This document shows positions 23,217-35,095 of a stretch of DNA of 64,000 nt, piece by piece. The notes under the pieces were generated by a model. The model was not told the origin of the DNA. It searched no databases and saw only the letters and a program-made list of their open reading frames with translations. Source of the DNA: Dryas octopetala (Eukaryota > Streptophyta > Magnoliopsida > Rosales > Rosaceae); assembly GCA_963921425.1 (NCBI GenBank), contig OY992836.1, positions 6,091,825 to 6,155,824 of the forward strand, read 5' to 3'. The translations under genes and the position numbers were made by a program. Positions within the stretch are counted from its first letter, which is position 1; the number at the start of each line of letters is the position of its first letter.

Positions 23217-26200
23217 TCAGAAATCAAATCTCCTCTTAGCACGCTTGTGGGAATTCCTAAGTTCGACCAAAGAAGGAAGAGGCTGAGGCACCGAAACATT
23301 CATTGACCTGTATAACTTTCTCAATGTGTCACTGAAGCACTTTGATGACCCAATGGGAGAACAAGAAACCTTGTGAGCTTCTGACTCTTCCTCCACTTGC
23401 TTTTCACATTGTAATTCTTCAACATCTTCCTCCACCCTGTTCACCAAAGGCTTGTTCCACCTCAATTCACTGTTTTCTTCCTCCTGGCCTGAGAATTTGA
23501 GTTCTACTCTACTGCAAACTTCTTGAGGTGGTTCATCTTTAGTGTATACAATTTTCTTCTCTTCCTCCACTTGCTTTTCACATTGTAATTCTTCAACAGC
23601 TTCCTCCACCTTGTTCACCAAAGGCTTGTTCCACTTTAATTCACTGTTTTCTTCCTCCTGGCCTGAGAATTTGGGTTCTACCCTACTGCAAACTTCTTGA
23701 GAAGGTTCATCTTTTATGTACACAATTTTCTTCTCTTCCTGCTGAATAGCAAATTCTTGGAAACCAAGCCTAGCTCTACCAAATAACGTGACAGACGGTC
23801 TTTTTCTTGGAGGAGAGAAATTGAAGAATTCTTTCTGGGAAGTGGATATTTTTATCAGTTGTGATTGAGAATCTGCAGGGCTTTGAGTGGACACTTCAAG
23901 AACTGGAGAGGCCACACCTTTAATGGGTACATCCTCAGTTGAAGAAGTTTCCACACTGATGTCTAGAAGTTTCCAAAGAGGATCATTCGAAAAAATTTGG
24001 GAGCTAAAACAGTGTTTCTTAATATAATTCAGCTCCATAGCCCTGCAATTGGGGGTTGTTGAAACAACCCATTTAGGCACTAGAAGACGCAAAGCCCACT
24101 CTAATTCCTCCTTGGATGAGTGCATTGAATAACAAACATGCCAAACGCCAAATTGGTCCCTTACTGCTTCATCAATACTCAGCTTTCTTTGACTTTCTTT
24201 ATCCAGGAAATCTCCCCCGCAAACATACCACTGTGATGAAGGGCGGATTATGAGAGGCTCAGGCTTTAAGTTAACTTGGGCCTCTGCAAGCTTTGCTTTT
24301 GCTCTCTCAGAAAGTTTTGGAAATCCATCAAGCAGCTGGAATCGGGAGGATGGATCTTGGGAGAGGATTTCAGGAGTGATGACTGTCAGAGCATCAAAAA
24401 CTTCAGGATTGGTGGCTTTATCAACATATATCTTTGATCCAAATGTTCGGGACACATCAGCCAATATCTCTTCCTGACCGAGAAGATCACAGGTTAAATA
24501 AACCTTGGTGGCATCAGGATGCTTCCATATACAATTGATTACCTATATTAAAAGGATAAGCAAAACAAACAGAATGAGTAAGAGAGAGAGAGAGAGAGAG
24601 AGAGTACATTGAGATGGTTGCATGAGCCAAGGACACGTACACATAAAAGTAAAACTCATATAAACTATGTTTTTTGTGGAGGAAACTATTATAAACTAAT
24701 AAAAATCAAGTAATGAAAATTTAAAAGTATTACAAAAAAGAGAATACACAAATAACTTACATAAAGAAGAAATATGCACAAAAAAAAAATGTGTTTTTGC
24801 GTTTTATAAATGTATGCTCACTAGTCACTACTACCACAGGTCCACATCAACATCAAATGAACGATTCTCAAATTCAGCACATTGACTAAACAGATGGAAA
24901 ACAGTGTCTCACAGCCCATGAAAATTACTAAAGAAATAACATGGAAATCAAATAAAGTGGCACAAGAATATAGCACCCAGATATGATAAAACCACAAATG
25001 GGTCAATATTGATTTGGCATCATGTTTCATTGATTAGGATAAAATGGTTAATAAACAATATAAGTTAATTAGGTCCTGCATAAGGGTCAACTCAACTTGT
25101 ATCTTCATCTGACTGCCCAAAGGAAGATTAGAGGTATGGTCGAGATTCAAAATACAGTCTCTAATGCTTTTCTAACTCTAACTACCATATTAAATGTATG
25201 CTAATACAGATAAGATGGCTATGTTTCACAGTCTATAGAGAAACTGAAAATAGGAAACTATGATGGGATTACTTCAATAAAACATGGTTTGAAATATTAT
25301 GTCAGACAATCAGAGGTAAGAAGCCACAGAGATGGTTTTTGTTAGGCCAAAATATAAAGTCCATTAGCACATTCCATATCTAAAACACACTTAACCATGG
25401 AATGTCTTGCAGCCTGTCCCTTGACAATACACCAAAGAAAAATTGATGAATTCAATACAAGATGATGCAGTAGCTATTCACCCTCTATCTATGATGCAGT
25501 GGTCTATCACATGACCCCCTCTCTAGGCAAAACTTTGTGTAAGTGTTTATCTATAAATTGGTATCTTAGGGCACCATTGATTTTTCACAAAATGCTTTAC
25601 ACATCTATCGTCATATGTATATAGTTCAGACTATTCAATAAAACCCCAAGAAAAAAGGTCTCAGCTTGAATCTTGAATAGAAGACTGATTGTTTAGCATT
25701 CTGCATGATCTTTAAGACTGGATAGCACTACGAAGGAAAAAAAAAAAGTACCTGTCGGATTGCTGAATGCTTGCTGGGGATCTTTTGAGAGGATTTTCCA
25801 AACGTGCAGTCTAGAAAAACATAATCAAATTGACACCTGGGCTTTTTTCCCTTCTTACCAAGGTACTTCTCTGGTAGACTTTGCAGACACTCAGGTGTCA
25901 GTCTGCAATCTCCCGTGTGGAGGATATTACCAAAATTGCCTTCAAACAAGAACATTACAGCTCCTGAAGTTCAGATAATCCATGCCAAAAAAGGTATTGT
26001 CTGTCAATAAAGCTCCCCTCAAGTCACTATAGGTTTTGAGCAAAATTAGAAGCAACAAAATCTCCCCGGCCCCATATACAGATGGATTACATCTAAAGAA
26101 AGCCATGAGATATTATGAGGTCAATAGATTCATACAAGATATCATCAGTTAAAAAAAAAAGATATTGTCTTGAAACAATGATTGGTTTTGAAGCCATTTC

Positions 26201-26821
26201 AGGCATTACTGGACTTCATGATTGGGTAGTCTTTTTGTTTGATTCATGGCACCGTGATAAGAAACTAAACAGTGAATAAACCAATTTTGGACATCAACAA
26301 ACACGATTAATATCCAATTGCTTGAACATAATAAATTCAACGTTTCAACCAAACCCACATGAGCAACCTCAGTAAATAAAGAGAAAAAGAAATAAGGCTT
26401 CATCAGAGTCAAATACCAGGACAGTGATTGGCGTCGAAAGCCGTAACCGTGAAGGCTCCATCAGGGTCATCGATGACCACCGATTGCCCAACCTCAATAC
26501 CCACAAACAAAGAATCATGAAGCTGCAAAAGGCAAGGAGAGAAGAAATAAATCAAACCCAAAAAGAAAAAATGAAATAAATCAAACACAATGAAATGAAA
26601 AATGTAAATAAGTAAGGAAAGGACACCTTGCTGTAGTGGTAGTGTTGGAGAAGAAGGGTTTTGGTGAGAAGGGTAGAGTAGATTGGGTAAGAGAAGTGGG
26701 TGGAGATCCCAATAGAGTGGTCTTTGTGGGCATGGGTTAAGAAATGGTGCCTCTTTCTCTTTGAAGATGAACTCCATGTATCCACTGAGAATGGTAGCCC
26801 TTTCGGCATTTCAATTGGCAT
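23217..26821 (-). CDS. SNM1/Apollo-type DNA-repair nuclease (metallo-beta-lactamase, beta-CASP)
   Basis: Four exons (26821-26627, 26522-26417, 25963-25752, 24542-23217) join in frame to 612 residues. The metal site is readable: THAHKDH at 29-35 (HxHxDH), DANHCPG with His98, HTGDCR with Asp119, and LDCTFGK near 152. The beta-CASP part follows (VYLTCDLLGQEEIL, FGSKIYVDKATNPEVF, WHVCYSMHSS). This matches the plant DNA-repair metallo-beta-lactamase class close to animal SNM1B/Apollo and SNM1A, which trim 5' ends at cross-links and telomeres. The last exon adds a low-complexity acidic C-terminus from about residue 375 on; plant relatives I know are near 420 residues. Residues 440-497 and 498-555 are a tandem duplication. 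An in-frame ATG at 26914 could add 31 residues, but MPIEMPKGLPF is the conserved start. Confidence 0.93.
23391..23738 (-). repeat. in-frame 174 bp tandem duplication in the SNM1-like last exon
   Basis: Units 23565-23738 and 23391-23564 each encode 58 residues starting EEKKIVY.KDEP and ending EELQCEKQVE. They differ at roughly ten residues, with both copies in frame, so the duplication is fairly recent and tolerated. Confidence 0.9.
24580..24604. repeat. (GA)n microsatellite in SNM1-like intron 3
   Basis: A pure AG run about 40 bases after the 3' acceptor end of the large intron, read on the plus strand. On the coding strand it forms part of the pyrimidine tract region before the acceptor. 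Confidence 0.85.
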
Positions 26822-26939
26822 CTTTCCTCGCCCTCTCTCTTCCTCTCCTTCTCCCGCCGATTTTCTCAAAGCTTCAGGCCCAGACAGAAAAAGAGGGAAA
26901 ATTGTGGGAAACAAATAGATAGAGAGGGAACCGGAAATT

Positions 26940-28060
26940 TTTTTATAATTTTATTGCCTACGGGCTGAGGTTGATAATTAATTAAGAATTAATTAATTTG
27001 GGCTACACTTTACCTATTATTTGTAACATGTAATACACCTATTTATAATATTTAACAATTAGGTCACTTTATTGTAATATCTAGGTTAGTTGGCTTCACT
27101 CCACTCTCTCCCACCCTCCAAAGCCAAAGAACATGCCAAGTTCCTCACTATAACAATGCCCAGACAGTTATCAGGGAAGCCAACTTCACCCCCATGCCTT
27201 TCTTATCAATAGCAGGTTTTTGATTTTTTTTGTTTAGCTCAGTTTCTGAAACTGCAACTTGCAGTTTCTGAAACTGCAACTTGCAGTTTCTAAAACTGCA
27301 GTTTTAGTGGTGTAGAACACTTGATATGGATTCTTGATTTTTGTTTCTTTAGCTCAGTTTCTGAAACTGCAACTATACAGTTTTTAAAACTGCAGTTTCA
27401 GTAGTGTAGAATACTTGATATGAGTATTTTCTGAAACGCTAAATCCAATTATGTTAAGTGGCTCAGAAGAATGTTAGAAAAGAAACTAAAGAAAAAAAAA
27501 ACACATAAATGCTTTTTGATTTAGGATTTAGACCTTTTAGCTAAAATTGTAGAGGTTGACAAAAAAAAAACTGAAATTGTAGAGATATGAACTAGTTCAA
27601 TTAATTAGAGGGACCACTAGTACTACCCAGTTTCTTTGATAAAGATTTCGAGATATGAACTAGTTCAATTAAGTTGCAACATAGTAGAGAGATGGACAGA
27701 GGAGAGAAGAGAGATAAAGGGAGAGGGAGGGAAGAAGAGAAAAGGAAGAAGAGAGGGGGAAAGAGAAAGGGTCTGATACAAACAGAGACCATGAACGCCC
27801 AGATTTGTAGAAGATGGCCCGCAAAGGAATTATAAGGCTTTTGGTGTGTTTTGAGTTATAAAAAAATGTGTCAGTACCTAATAATTAATAGACTCATTAA
27901 TTAATTACACGGGTATAAGAGTTTTTATTAAACGGGTATACAGGACACGGAGCGGAAATGAAGATGGTATTACCATACCTACTTAATTGGGTCAGATCCC
28001 GTGGGGATTTTCGGGAGGTAGAGAATTTTGCCATCCGAATTGTTCAATGCAATTTTATGT
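26940..28060. other. intergenic with small GTTTCTGAAACTGCA repeats
   Basis: Upstream of the SNM1-like gene. At about 27238-27305 and 27357-27400 the palindromic word CAGTTTCTGAAACTGCAAC recurs, inside a duplicated block of about 115 bases that ends TGTAGAA.ACTTGATATG. A purine-rich stretch lies at 27685-27770. No gene. Confidence 0.55.
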
Positions 28061-28067
28061 GTTTGGT

Positions 28068-28465
28068 CAGGGATAGAGCCATGATTGAAAATTTGGAGGG
28101 GCTGAATTTATTAAAGAAATATCATTGACCTTGGACCATTATAGAGACGAAGTTCTCTCTCTCATTTATGAACAAACACTATTGATTTCTTATCATACAA
28201 TGAATTGTTAAAGACTAAAGGCTGAAGTGAAAGAAGAGAGAAGCAAAGGAAAATGAACAATAGATAGTGAAATAAAATAAAAGGAAACAAAAAGTCACAA
28301 AAGAAAATAATTAGTACTTGGGTGAGTGGGTGATGTTTAATTCATTGTTTTGTCTTTTTAATTGGGGGGAGGGGGGAGGGGGGCCTATGGGCTTATACAT
28401 TATAGCTATTTAAAAAATTAGGATGGGCTTGGGCACGCCCAGCCCTCCACTAAAATCTGTCCCTG
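28068..28465. mobile_element. 398 bp hAT-like MITE
   Basis: The left end CAGGGATAGA and the right end TCTGTCCCTG are inverted copies with one mismatch, the CAGGG form typical of hAT. The flanks are TGTTTGGT (28060-28067) and TGCTTGGT (28466-28473), an 8-base duplication with one mismatch. It contains a G-rich run (about 28364-28382) and no coding sequence. Confidence 0.75.
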
Positions 28466-29390
28466 TGCTTGGTGTACATACAGAATATATATATATTTCT
28501 CAATTACAAAAATGAAATCATGTTGCACAAATAATGTGAATGTTACACAAGAAATATATACAATATTAAAGTTCCTCACCGGCCGACTCAAGCCCAAGGT
28601 AGAGGCCTTGCATGTTGAGCAAAGGTCTCATATATAAAATTATCGCTTATTAAAATAAACTTATTATTTTCTTGTTTATTACTTTCTTGTATATGAGGCC
28701 TCATATATGGAAAAAATGAGGGAAATTTTATTAAATAACCCCTTTTAATACAACTCTTAATTTTTTAACCCTCAACTTTATCTTTTTTTACTCTTTGGCC
28801 TCATTTCAGACAAAACCTATATTCGACCGTTGAATTTCCTCACTGAGATAAAAACCTTAATGAGTGGATAAAAATAACTTTAAACTCATTTCCTTCAAAA
28901 CCTTCCTTTTGAACGTAGCTATCAACCTAATTTTTCCTCATTTTGAATTCCCTAGTTTAAAAACTCATAATTCATAACCTCTTTCTCAAATCACAAAATA
29001 TGGGTAATCCCATCATATTCAATCTCAATTATGCGATAATATTGTTTCAAAAGCAAAATAAACAATTTCTCATTTTAAATCTCAAGTGTATGAAATAAAA
29101 ATAAGAAATTCCTCAAGAAACCTCATAATGAAATAAATCATTTATAAACATCCATATACTCAAATCCATCACTTTAGTACCCGACTAAGAACACATCCTC
29201 GTCACCCATACGTGGTTTCCCCGGCTTACGAATCTAGGCATCCGGCTTAACCGATATCCCAACACATGTGACCCGGCTCAACCAGTATCACAATGTCCGT
29301 AATCCTCTCATATGTCCACGTAGATAAAGCACCCGAACATATAGCCCAAAGCCTATACGTGTATCTCGATGGGTCCCAAAGGCCTGTATA

Positions 29391-30103
29391 TGGACGTTGC
29401 AAAAACACACACGACCCAATAACATGACACAACATGAGAATTTACTGGTTTGGGTTCGAAATTATAGGGTCAGGTTAGTGTCATCCGTTAGTGACCCGTT
29501 AAGATAACGAGTCGGGTCGGGTCAATTCGCAGTTACCCGTTTCACCCGTTAAGGGCATTTTAATAATTATGTTAAGACCGTATCCTACACCCTACCACAT
29601 GTAATCACATTCACATATCCACACCATAACCTAATCAAAAACTGAGCTTCATTTCACTCCCAAAACAAAAATTGCGCCTCCACCTCTTTGGCTTCTCTTT
29701 CTCAGGCTCCCCTCTCCATCGATCGTGTCTCTTGGTCTCTCCTCTCCATTGATCGTCTCACTTTTCTCCATCATGTCTTTCCTCTGCATCACCACTCTTG
29801 GTCTCTCATTTCCATCAATCGTCTTTCTCTTCTCCATCGATCATCTCTCTCTTATCCATCGTGTCTATGTATTGCTTAGATAGTTAGATGCTTGTTTCTT
29901 CTTTTGTTTAATTAAAACTTATTAAAATAAATATATTTTTGCTTAAAAAAGATATAGGTTTTTTTTCGAGTAAAACGAGTAGTGTCAGTTATACCCGATA
30001 ATTTTCGAGTCATATTCAATTTGGAGTTTTTACCAACCGAACATTATCGGGTCGTGTTGGGTTTGACCCGAACCCGTAAAACACGACTTGTTTTCCAAAT
30101 CTA
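29391..30103. mobile_element. possible 713 bp hAT-like MITE
   Basis: Flanked by exact 8-base copies CCTGTATA (29383-29390 and 30104-30111). Both internal sides are rich in GGGTCGGGTC/GACCCGAACCCG words, as in hAT-like non-autonomous elements. The terminal inverted repeat is poor (TGGACGTTG against TAGATTTGG), so the call rests mainly on the duplication and the subterminal words. Confidence 0.45.
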
Positions 30104-31379
30104 CCTGTATATAATCTCATCCTAGAGCACGGGTACTGGCAAGTGGTTTAAAACAATCTCAAAGTATATATTATGTTTCATAACTCATAATAATATGTTC
30201 AACATTTCCTCAAATATTCCTTGAAAATAACTCATGCTCAATTTAAGAGCTTTTATGTCATAGATAAATCAAATTCATTTCTAAATCTATAAAATGCATA
30301 TAATTTCATAACGCATAAACATTTCTCAAAATATCATATGCAATACCTCCATTTTCCTTTCAAATAAATGATTTTGGAAAATAATCATTTAAACCTCAAT
30401 TGAAATCTCAATAATATTCTAAATGAAATGACTTAAATGAATCTCAAATAATATTCAAGGAATTAAATCATTTAAATTCTTCTTTGAAAATAACATCCAC
30501 TCACAAACTGGGCTAGCTAATCACGAGCCTTGTTGGGAGAGTCTTGAGTGTCGATATCACCTAAATCTCGAAATCTTGATTCACCCAGGTATTAGGCTCG
30601 TTCAAAATCTTGAAATAGGTGTGGGTGTTCTAATGTCCCACGAACAAAACTTAAATTCGATAATTCTAATTGAATAATTCGATTATTCTCTTTTTCAATA
30701 ACGTTTTCATATTTCTCAATCTACACATCAATTGACGACATGCGTCACATCCATTTCACTTGAAATTCACCAAAGAATCCAAATATGGTGACCGTTTCGT
30801 AAAACACGCCCATGTATGTTGTGTACAAATTGTACAATGCACTATTCCTTTAATTATCTAAAAACAGATAATTATCACAATTAATTCCAAATATATCCAA
30901 TAAATACAATTGGTCTCAGCAACGACCGTAAAAAACGTTCAACATAATTCGACGAAGGGTTTCCAATGGTTATACCTTTCTGGAATTCGTCTATCGTTCG
31001 GTTTTCCTTTTTGATCATCATGTACACAACCAACGAGTCAATAATGGCCAATTAGGACCCTAGAATCAAGACGAGGAAGAAAAATGTTGCTGCCTGGCCC
31101 CAGCACTGCCGCACACAACAAAGCCGCGATGGCCGCCGGCGTGAATAGGACCTTTTCCAGATATGCCTCCGATTTTGACAAATTTTATATCAAATAGAAG
31201 AGTGCGATGAGAGGACCAACCTTTATAATTGGCACGAAGCTCGAAACTGGCCGAAAAACTCGAAAACCCGCCTATGGGCTCCAAATAAAGCAACAATAGA
31301 TAAAACGTGAATTGGGCTGGGTCAAGGAAAAATGGCTTTCTTGACCATTGGGCTTTCAAACAATACCACTTAAATGTGA

Positions 31380-31850
31380 GGCTCACTGTGAAATCGACCC
31401 ATTAATTGAATAATCAAGGCCCAGACTAAAGACCAGGTATTAAACCCATGTTAAATACCACATCACGTTCCTATTAACTAGGAACGTGGGTATCAGTTGA
31501 CCCATGATCTCCCCACTCCCAACGTGATCCATCCATGCAGGATGTGGAATCATGGAGAATGAGAGTGGGGGAGATAGGAAGAACCGCTTTGAGAACAAGG
31601 ACTGAGGATCTATAAATAACCCCAAACATGGGCAGCAAAAGGTAAGCAATTATTCCGAGTTTCAATTACTATTAAATTGAGTAAACACTTATTTTGGCAT
31701 CGGAGTGTCTTTTGCAAAAGGACACACCTCGCGTGTTGGATATCGAGAGCTCATTAATCAACTTTGTTCATCTCTTGGTCAGGTTCTTCGACTAATTATT
31801 TATTGTTGACTAATTAATTTCTTTCCAAGAATTTTAGCTCCAAACACCGC
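31380..31850 (+). mobile_element. LTR-like fragment
   Basis: A fossil. It holds TCTATAAATAACC (TATA-like) and, 80 bases on, TTTTGGCATCGGAGTGTC and GACACACCTCGCGTG. These words recur in LTRs of plant gypsy-type or short LTR elements. It may be a solo LTR nested in the older remnant. No coding part and no confident end repeats. Confidence 0.4.
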
Positions 31851-32399
31851 CGAAATCCCAAAATCACCCAAGTTTCTAATCGAACTTCAAACGTCCAAAT
31901 CTTTGAAATTGGACGGTACTAGGTTGTTGAGGGTGGAGAGGGGAGCAAAACCCGATTGGTGATAGGTCGCGGAGTGGCCGGAATCGACTAGAATCAACAA
32001 ATTAAGAAGGTCGGCGACATCGAAACTTACCCCTTAAGGATAAAATTGTCAAACTAGGTGTTCCCAAACCCAAATAATTCCAAACAAAATTCCTACATGC
32101 TCATCTTGGCTTAACTTAATTTTCCAAAGGGTCAGAAAAATTTTTAGACTTCCTGTAGCCCTCCAAATAAAATTCTTTTCCTGTTAGACTTAAATAGTGT
32201 CTCAAATAGTAACCTTGAATAGTGTTTGTGAATAGTAACCTTCAAAAATAAATTGTTAACATATCCAATTAAATTTGGAAAAATTTCGGGATAGGTCGTC
32301 ACAACATATACTCGTTAAACAAATTTCATCCTTGAAATTTAAAATAAAGTACTTATCAATATTTGAGGACGAGTCGTAACAGATACATTATGCATCTGC

Positions 32400-32515
32400 A
32401 CATTTTTAGGTTGCAGATACATTTTTTTTAAGTTGCATATGCCTTTTTTAGGTTGTAGATGACATGTTTTACGTAGATGGAGTTTTCAGATGCAGGTTAG
32501 GTTGCAAATGTATCT
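32400..32515. repeat. degenerate GGTTGCAGAT(A)CAT short repeats
   Basis: Five or so loose copies of TTAGGTTGCAGATACAT-like words within about 115 bases. Could be a short minisatellite or the edge of an element. Confidence 0.4.
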
Positions 32516-32599
32516 GCCAAACGCTCGGTGGACAATTTGAGTTTCAACTTAATTTTTTGGTCGGTTGGCGTTTAAGTTAAATTTCTTTCTCATTTTAGG

Positions 32600-33070
32600 T
32601 TTCTAATTAAAGCACTCGGTCTCCTCCACCCAAACCAAAACATAGTCACAATCCAAAGCAAAATGAGTGCATTTTTGTGCTACCTTATTACAAAGAGAAA
32701 TTATTTTGTGTAATTGATACACTGCCACGTGGTGTAACCAATCTAACATGTCATAATATGGGTGAATTTTATTAATATTATACCTTACTAATATAAATAT
32801 ACCGTCCAATAATGCCCTCACACGTTGGATTGGTTACACTACGTGGCGGTGTATCAGATTTATCTAATAATTTTTCTATTACAAGAGAGGGGATGAAAGC
32901 TAAAATTAAGGAACATAAACAAAGGAGGAATTAAAAAGCTTAGCCTCAACCAATTCTTTAACCGTGCTGAGAGACTCGTCAAGACAATTAACTTCATGCA
33001 TCCCTACACCATGGCATCTGAAGACTAGCAATGAAAGCCATAAGCTCGGGTGTTTTGGGTGACAGACAAC
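32600..33070 (-). pseudogene. LINE RNase H-domain fragment, split by a MITE
   Basis: On the minus strand the sequence reads FIASLQMPW.., then, past the MITE, CNKVAQKCTHFALDCDYVLVWVEE. The Asn-Lys-Val-Ala-His/Gln..Ala..Ala core and the closing VW.EE motif are those of the RNase H-like end of plant non-LTR retrotransposons. It closely parallels the copy at 39231-39560, which lacks the MITE. Frames are broken; this is a dead fragment. Confidence 0.6.
32694..32876. mobile_element. 183 bp hAT-like MITE (family M, copy 1)
   Basis: Inverted ends of about 50 bases: left ..GATACACTGCCACGTGGTGTAACC, right arm the reverse of the same with few changes. Exact 8-base duplication TATTACAA (32686-32693 and 32877-32884). 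The related LINE fragment at 39330 has one TATTACAA and no insert, so the unoccupied site is visible in this same window. Confidence 0.8.
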
Positions 33071-33099
33071 CCACGTACATGCAACAGGCTGATGTCAAC

Positions 33100-33816
33100 C
33101 CAACCATAAATTTTCTGTATATATTATTGATATTTCAAAATACAAATACTTTTTATAGAATTTAAACCGAGAGAGGCTATTATCAAAACTGCAAGCTCTT
33201 ATTCATTGCCCAAGGTTTCAATGCATTTAATATATAGCCAATTAACATTCAGAATGTTAATCAATGCCAACATACCTTTGTAATAGGGTTCTTAAGCGGA
33301 AAGATAATTTGACATATACGTTCTATTCTCCTGGGTTCCTTGGAGAACTACATGCCTTTAAGGTTCATGCATTTAACGTTCCCTTAAAAAAAAGGTTCAT
33401 GTAACGTCAGTAAAGGAAGGTTGATATGACTCAGTTTCTGTTCCCTACAAATGTAAGTTCACAAGCCCGAAGGTTATCATAATTCACATGGCGAAGGAAA
33501 GACTTTTTAGAAGCTCAATTTGTGATCAATGTTCAGCTGGGTTATTCTCATTCGATCTCTTCATGACATTCTCTTCGTCGATCGATTCCTCAAATTCCTA
33601 AAATTGAGAAAAAAGAAGATGAAGAATTTGATTTTGTTGCAATCCTGGAAGGTTAAAGTGGGTGTGAAACATGAAATGAACTACTTGCATACCATCTGAT
33701 TAGTAATTAAAATTTTGGGTCGTGTATTACCTATTACCAATGTCGTAAAATAAATTGATCTGTACTAGTATGATTCGAATCAGATATACATTAGTAAGTT
33801 CAACTTCTACTAGTAT
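33100..33816. other. intergenic, no feature recognised
   Basis: AT-rich, no open frame of note and no transposon ends seen. Confidence 0.5.
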
Positions 33817-33819
33817 TAA

Positions 33820-34218
33820 GGCTTAGTTTGGGATTGCTGTAAGAAAAAACGGTTGTGAAGTAATGTAGCTGTGAAGTAAAGCAGTTGAGTGTTTGGTAAA
33901 TTATATTTTCAAAAGTGTTGTGAGTACAAAAAACAGTATGAAGGTGTTTGGTAAATTGTAATGTAAAACTGCTGTGGCTATTTATAATTACTAAAATAAG
34001 AGTATTATGGGTAAAATAAAATTTTCATTGTTGCTGTGATTCACTGCAGCTTTCAAAAGCACATACAAACCTGCTTTCTATTTTTGCTGTGGGGAGTTGA
34101 GAATTGTGGGACAAATCACTTTTTCATTTTTTTACCAAACACCAAAATTGCTGTGGGTGATTGAGAATTGTCATCTACAGCAGCTTTTGGGTCATCCACA
34201 ACAATCCCAAACGGGGCC
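33820..34218. mobile_element. 399 bp Tourist-like (PIF/Harbinger) MITE
   Basis: Left end GGCTTAGTTTGGGATTGCTGT and right end ending CAATCCCAAACGGGGCC are inverted copies over about 21 bases with a few mismatches. Both flanks are TAA (33817-33819, 34219-34221), the 3-base TWA duplication of PIF/Harbinger elements. Internal words such as GTTTGGTAAATT.TA repeat. No coding. Confidence 0.7.
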
Positions 34219-34226
34219 TAATTATT

Positions 34227-34312
34227 AATGTCTACTCATATTATAATACGTGTATTTGTTACACCATGTGGTGGTATATTGGACTTTACATAATAATCAT
34301 ACATTTATTTTT
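34227..34312. mobile_element. partial copy of MITE family M
   Basis: TTGTTACACCATGTGGTGGTATATTGGA followed by ACATAATAATC matches the right arm of the elements at 32694 and 34413. The left arm is missing. Confidence 0.45.
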
Positions 34313-34412
34313 TCTAAAAAAATCATATTTAATTTCTTTTATATATAAGAACAATATTATTTTTTTGGGCTAATTAATAGGAAACAATCATCAAATACAT
34401 GCATCTAAGCTG

Positions 34413-34570
34413 AGCGAAATTATTTTGTATAATTGATATATTGACACGTGGTATAACCAGTCTATGTGTTATAATATGAGTGGATGTTATTAACATTATA
34501 CCATACTAATATAAACATATCGTCCAATAATACCCTTACACGTTGGATTGGTTATACTCTATAATTTTTC
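34413..34570. mobile_element. 158 bp hAT-like MITE (family M, copy 2)
   Basis: Starts AGCGAAATTATTTTG like copy 1 (AGAGAAATTATTTTG) and ends ATAATTTTTC like copy 1. Exact 8-base duplication CTAAGCTG at 34405-34412 and 34571-34578. The middle (ATATCGTCCAATAATACCC) is shared with the other copies. Confidence 0.8.
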
Positions 34571-34843
34571 CTAAGCTGGGGCTGACGCCTGATTAACGAA
34601 AAGAGAGAAAAAAAAAATTATTATTTACTGAGAAAGAAAAAATTTTTCCTAATTAATAGGAAGCAATCATGAAATACATGAACCTCTTGGACCGAGCCAA
34701 CCATTTTCAATTTATATCAAAACCTAAAATCAGATTCCAAACAAAGATTGTAGCCTGCCCATTGGTTTTCAAAACCCCGGCCCCCTTCTAGAACCCTCCA
34801 TCTATTTTTACTACTCATTTGGAGTTTGCTTTTCATTAAGAAA

Positions 34844-34936
34844 ATGTTGAAGATTTCTGAGGCATCAGAAGACCAAGATGAAGAGAAAGATGATCTTATT
34901 CTTGAGATCTTGACTTTCAAAACTTCGGATCAATAA
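34844..34936 (+). CDS. 30-codon ORF in duplication copy A, function unknown
   Basis: ATG to TAA encoding MLKISEASEDQDEEKDDLIL and ending LTFKTSDQ: acidic in the middle, hydrophobic after. Copy B at 54327-54419 has an ATG and a stop at the matching places and the same length. The two differ at about nine codons by amino acid and only one silently, so selection on the protein is not supported; the shared frame could be chance in a recent duplicate. I do not recognise the product. Confidence 0.25.
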   Translation: MLKISEASEDQDEEKDDLILEILTFKTSDQ

Positions 34937-35095
34937 TTTACCAAAATATATATATCATTGACCCTTTAATTGATTGATCATTACAGTTTTCATTATTCTT
35001 GCTTTTCACTCTTGGTAAATCAAAGGTCTGTCTGATTCTTTGCTAATTTTTGTTCGATTAGTTAAATATATATGTGTGTATATATATATATATAT

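Larger units (their letters stand above)
28560..32390. mobile_element. old Ty3/gypsy-like non-coding remnant with nested pieces
   Basis: A fossil. The left part has ordered CCGGCTTA/CCCGGCTCAACC motifs. The middle has GGCCGAAAAACTCGAAAACCC and rich GCCGCCGGCG words. The right part ends with TTTCGGGATAGGTCGTCACA and GAGGACGAGTCGTAACAG. These words are usual in the untranslated spacers and LTRs of plant gypsy elements of the Del/Tekay kind. No gag or pol is readable, so it is broken and old. It is interrupted by at least one hAT-like MITE (29391-30103) and an LTR-like piece (about 31380-31850). The limits are approximate and the family is by resemblance. Confidence 0.4.

Noticed and set aside
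26914-26916. Upstream in-frame ATG for the SNM1-like gene
   Set aside because: It would add 31 low-complexity residues (Gly/Glu/Arg). MPIEMPKGLPF at 26821 fits the family start, so the shorter form was chosen.
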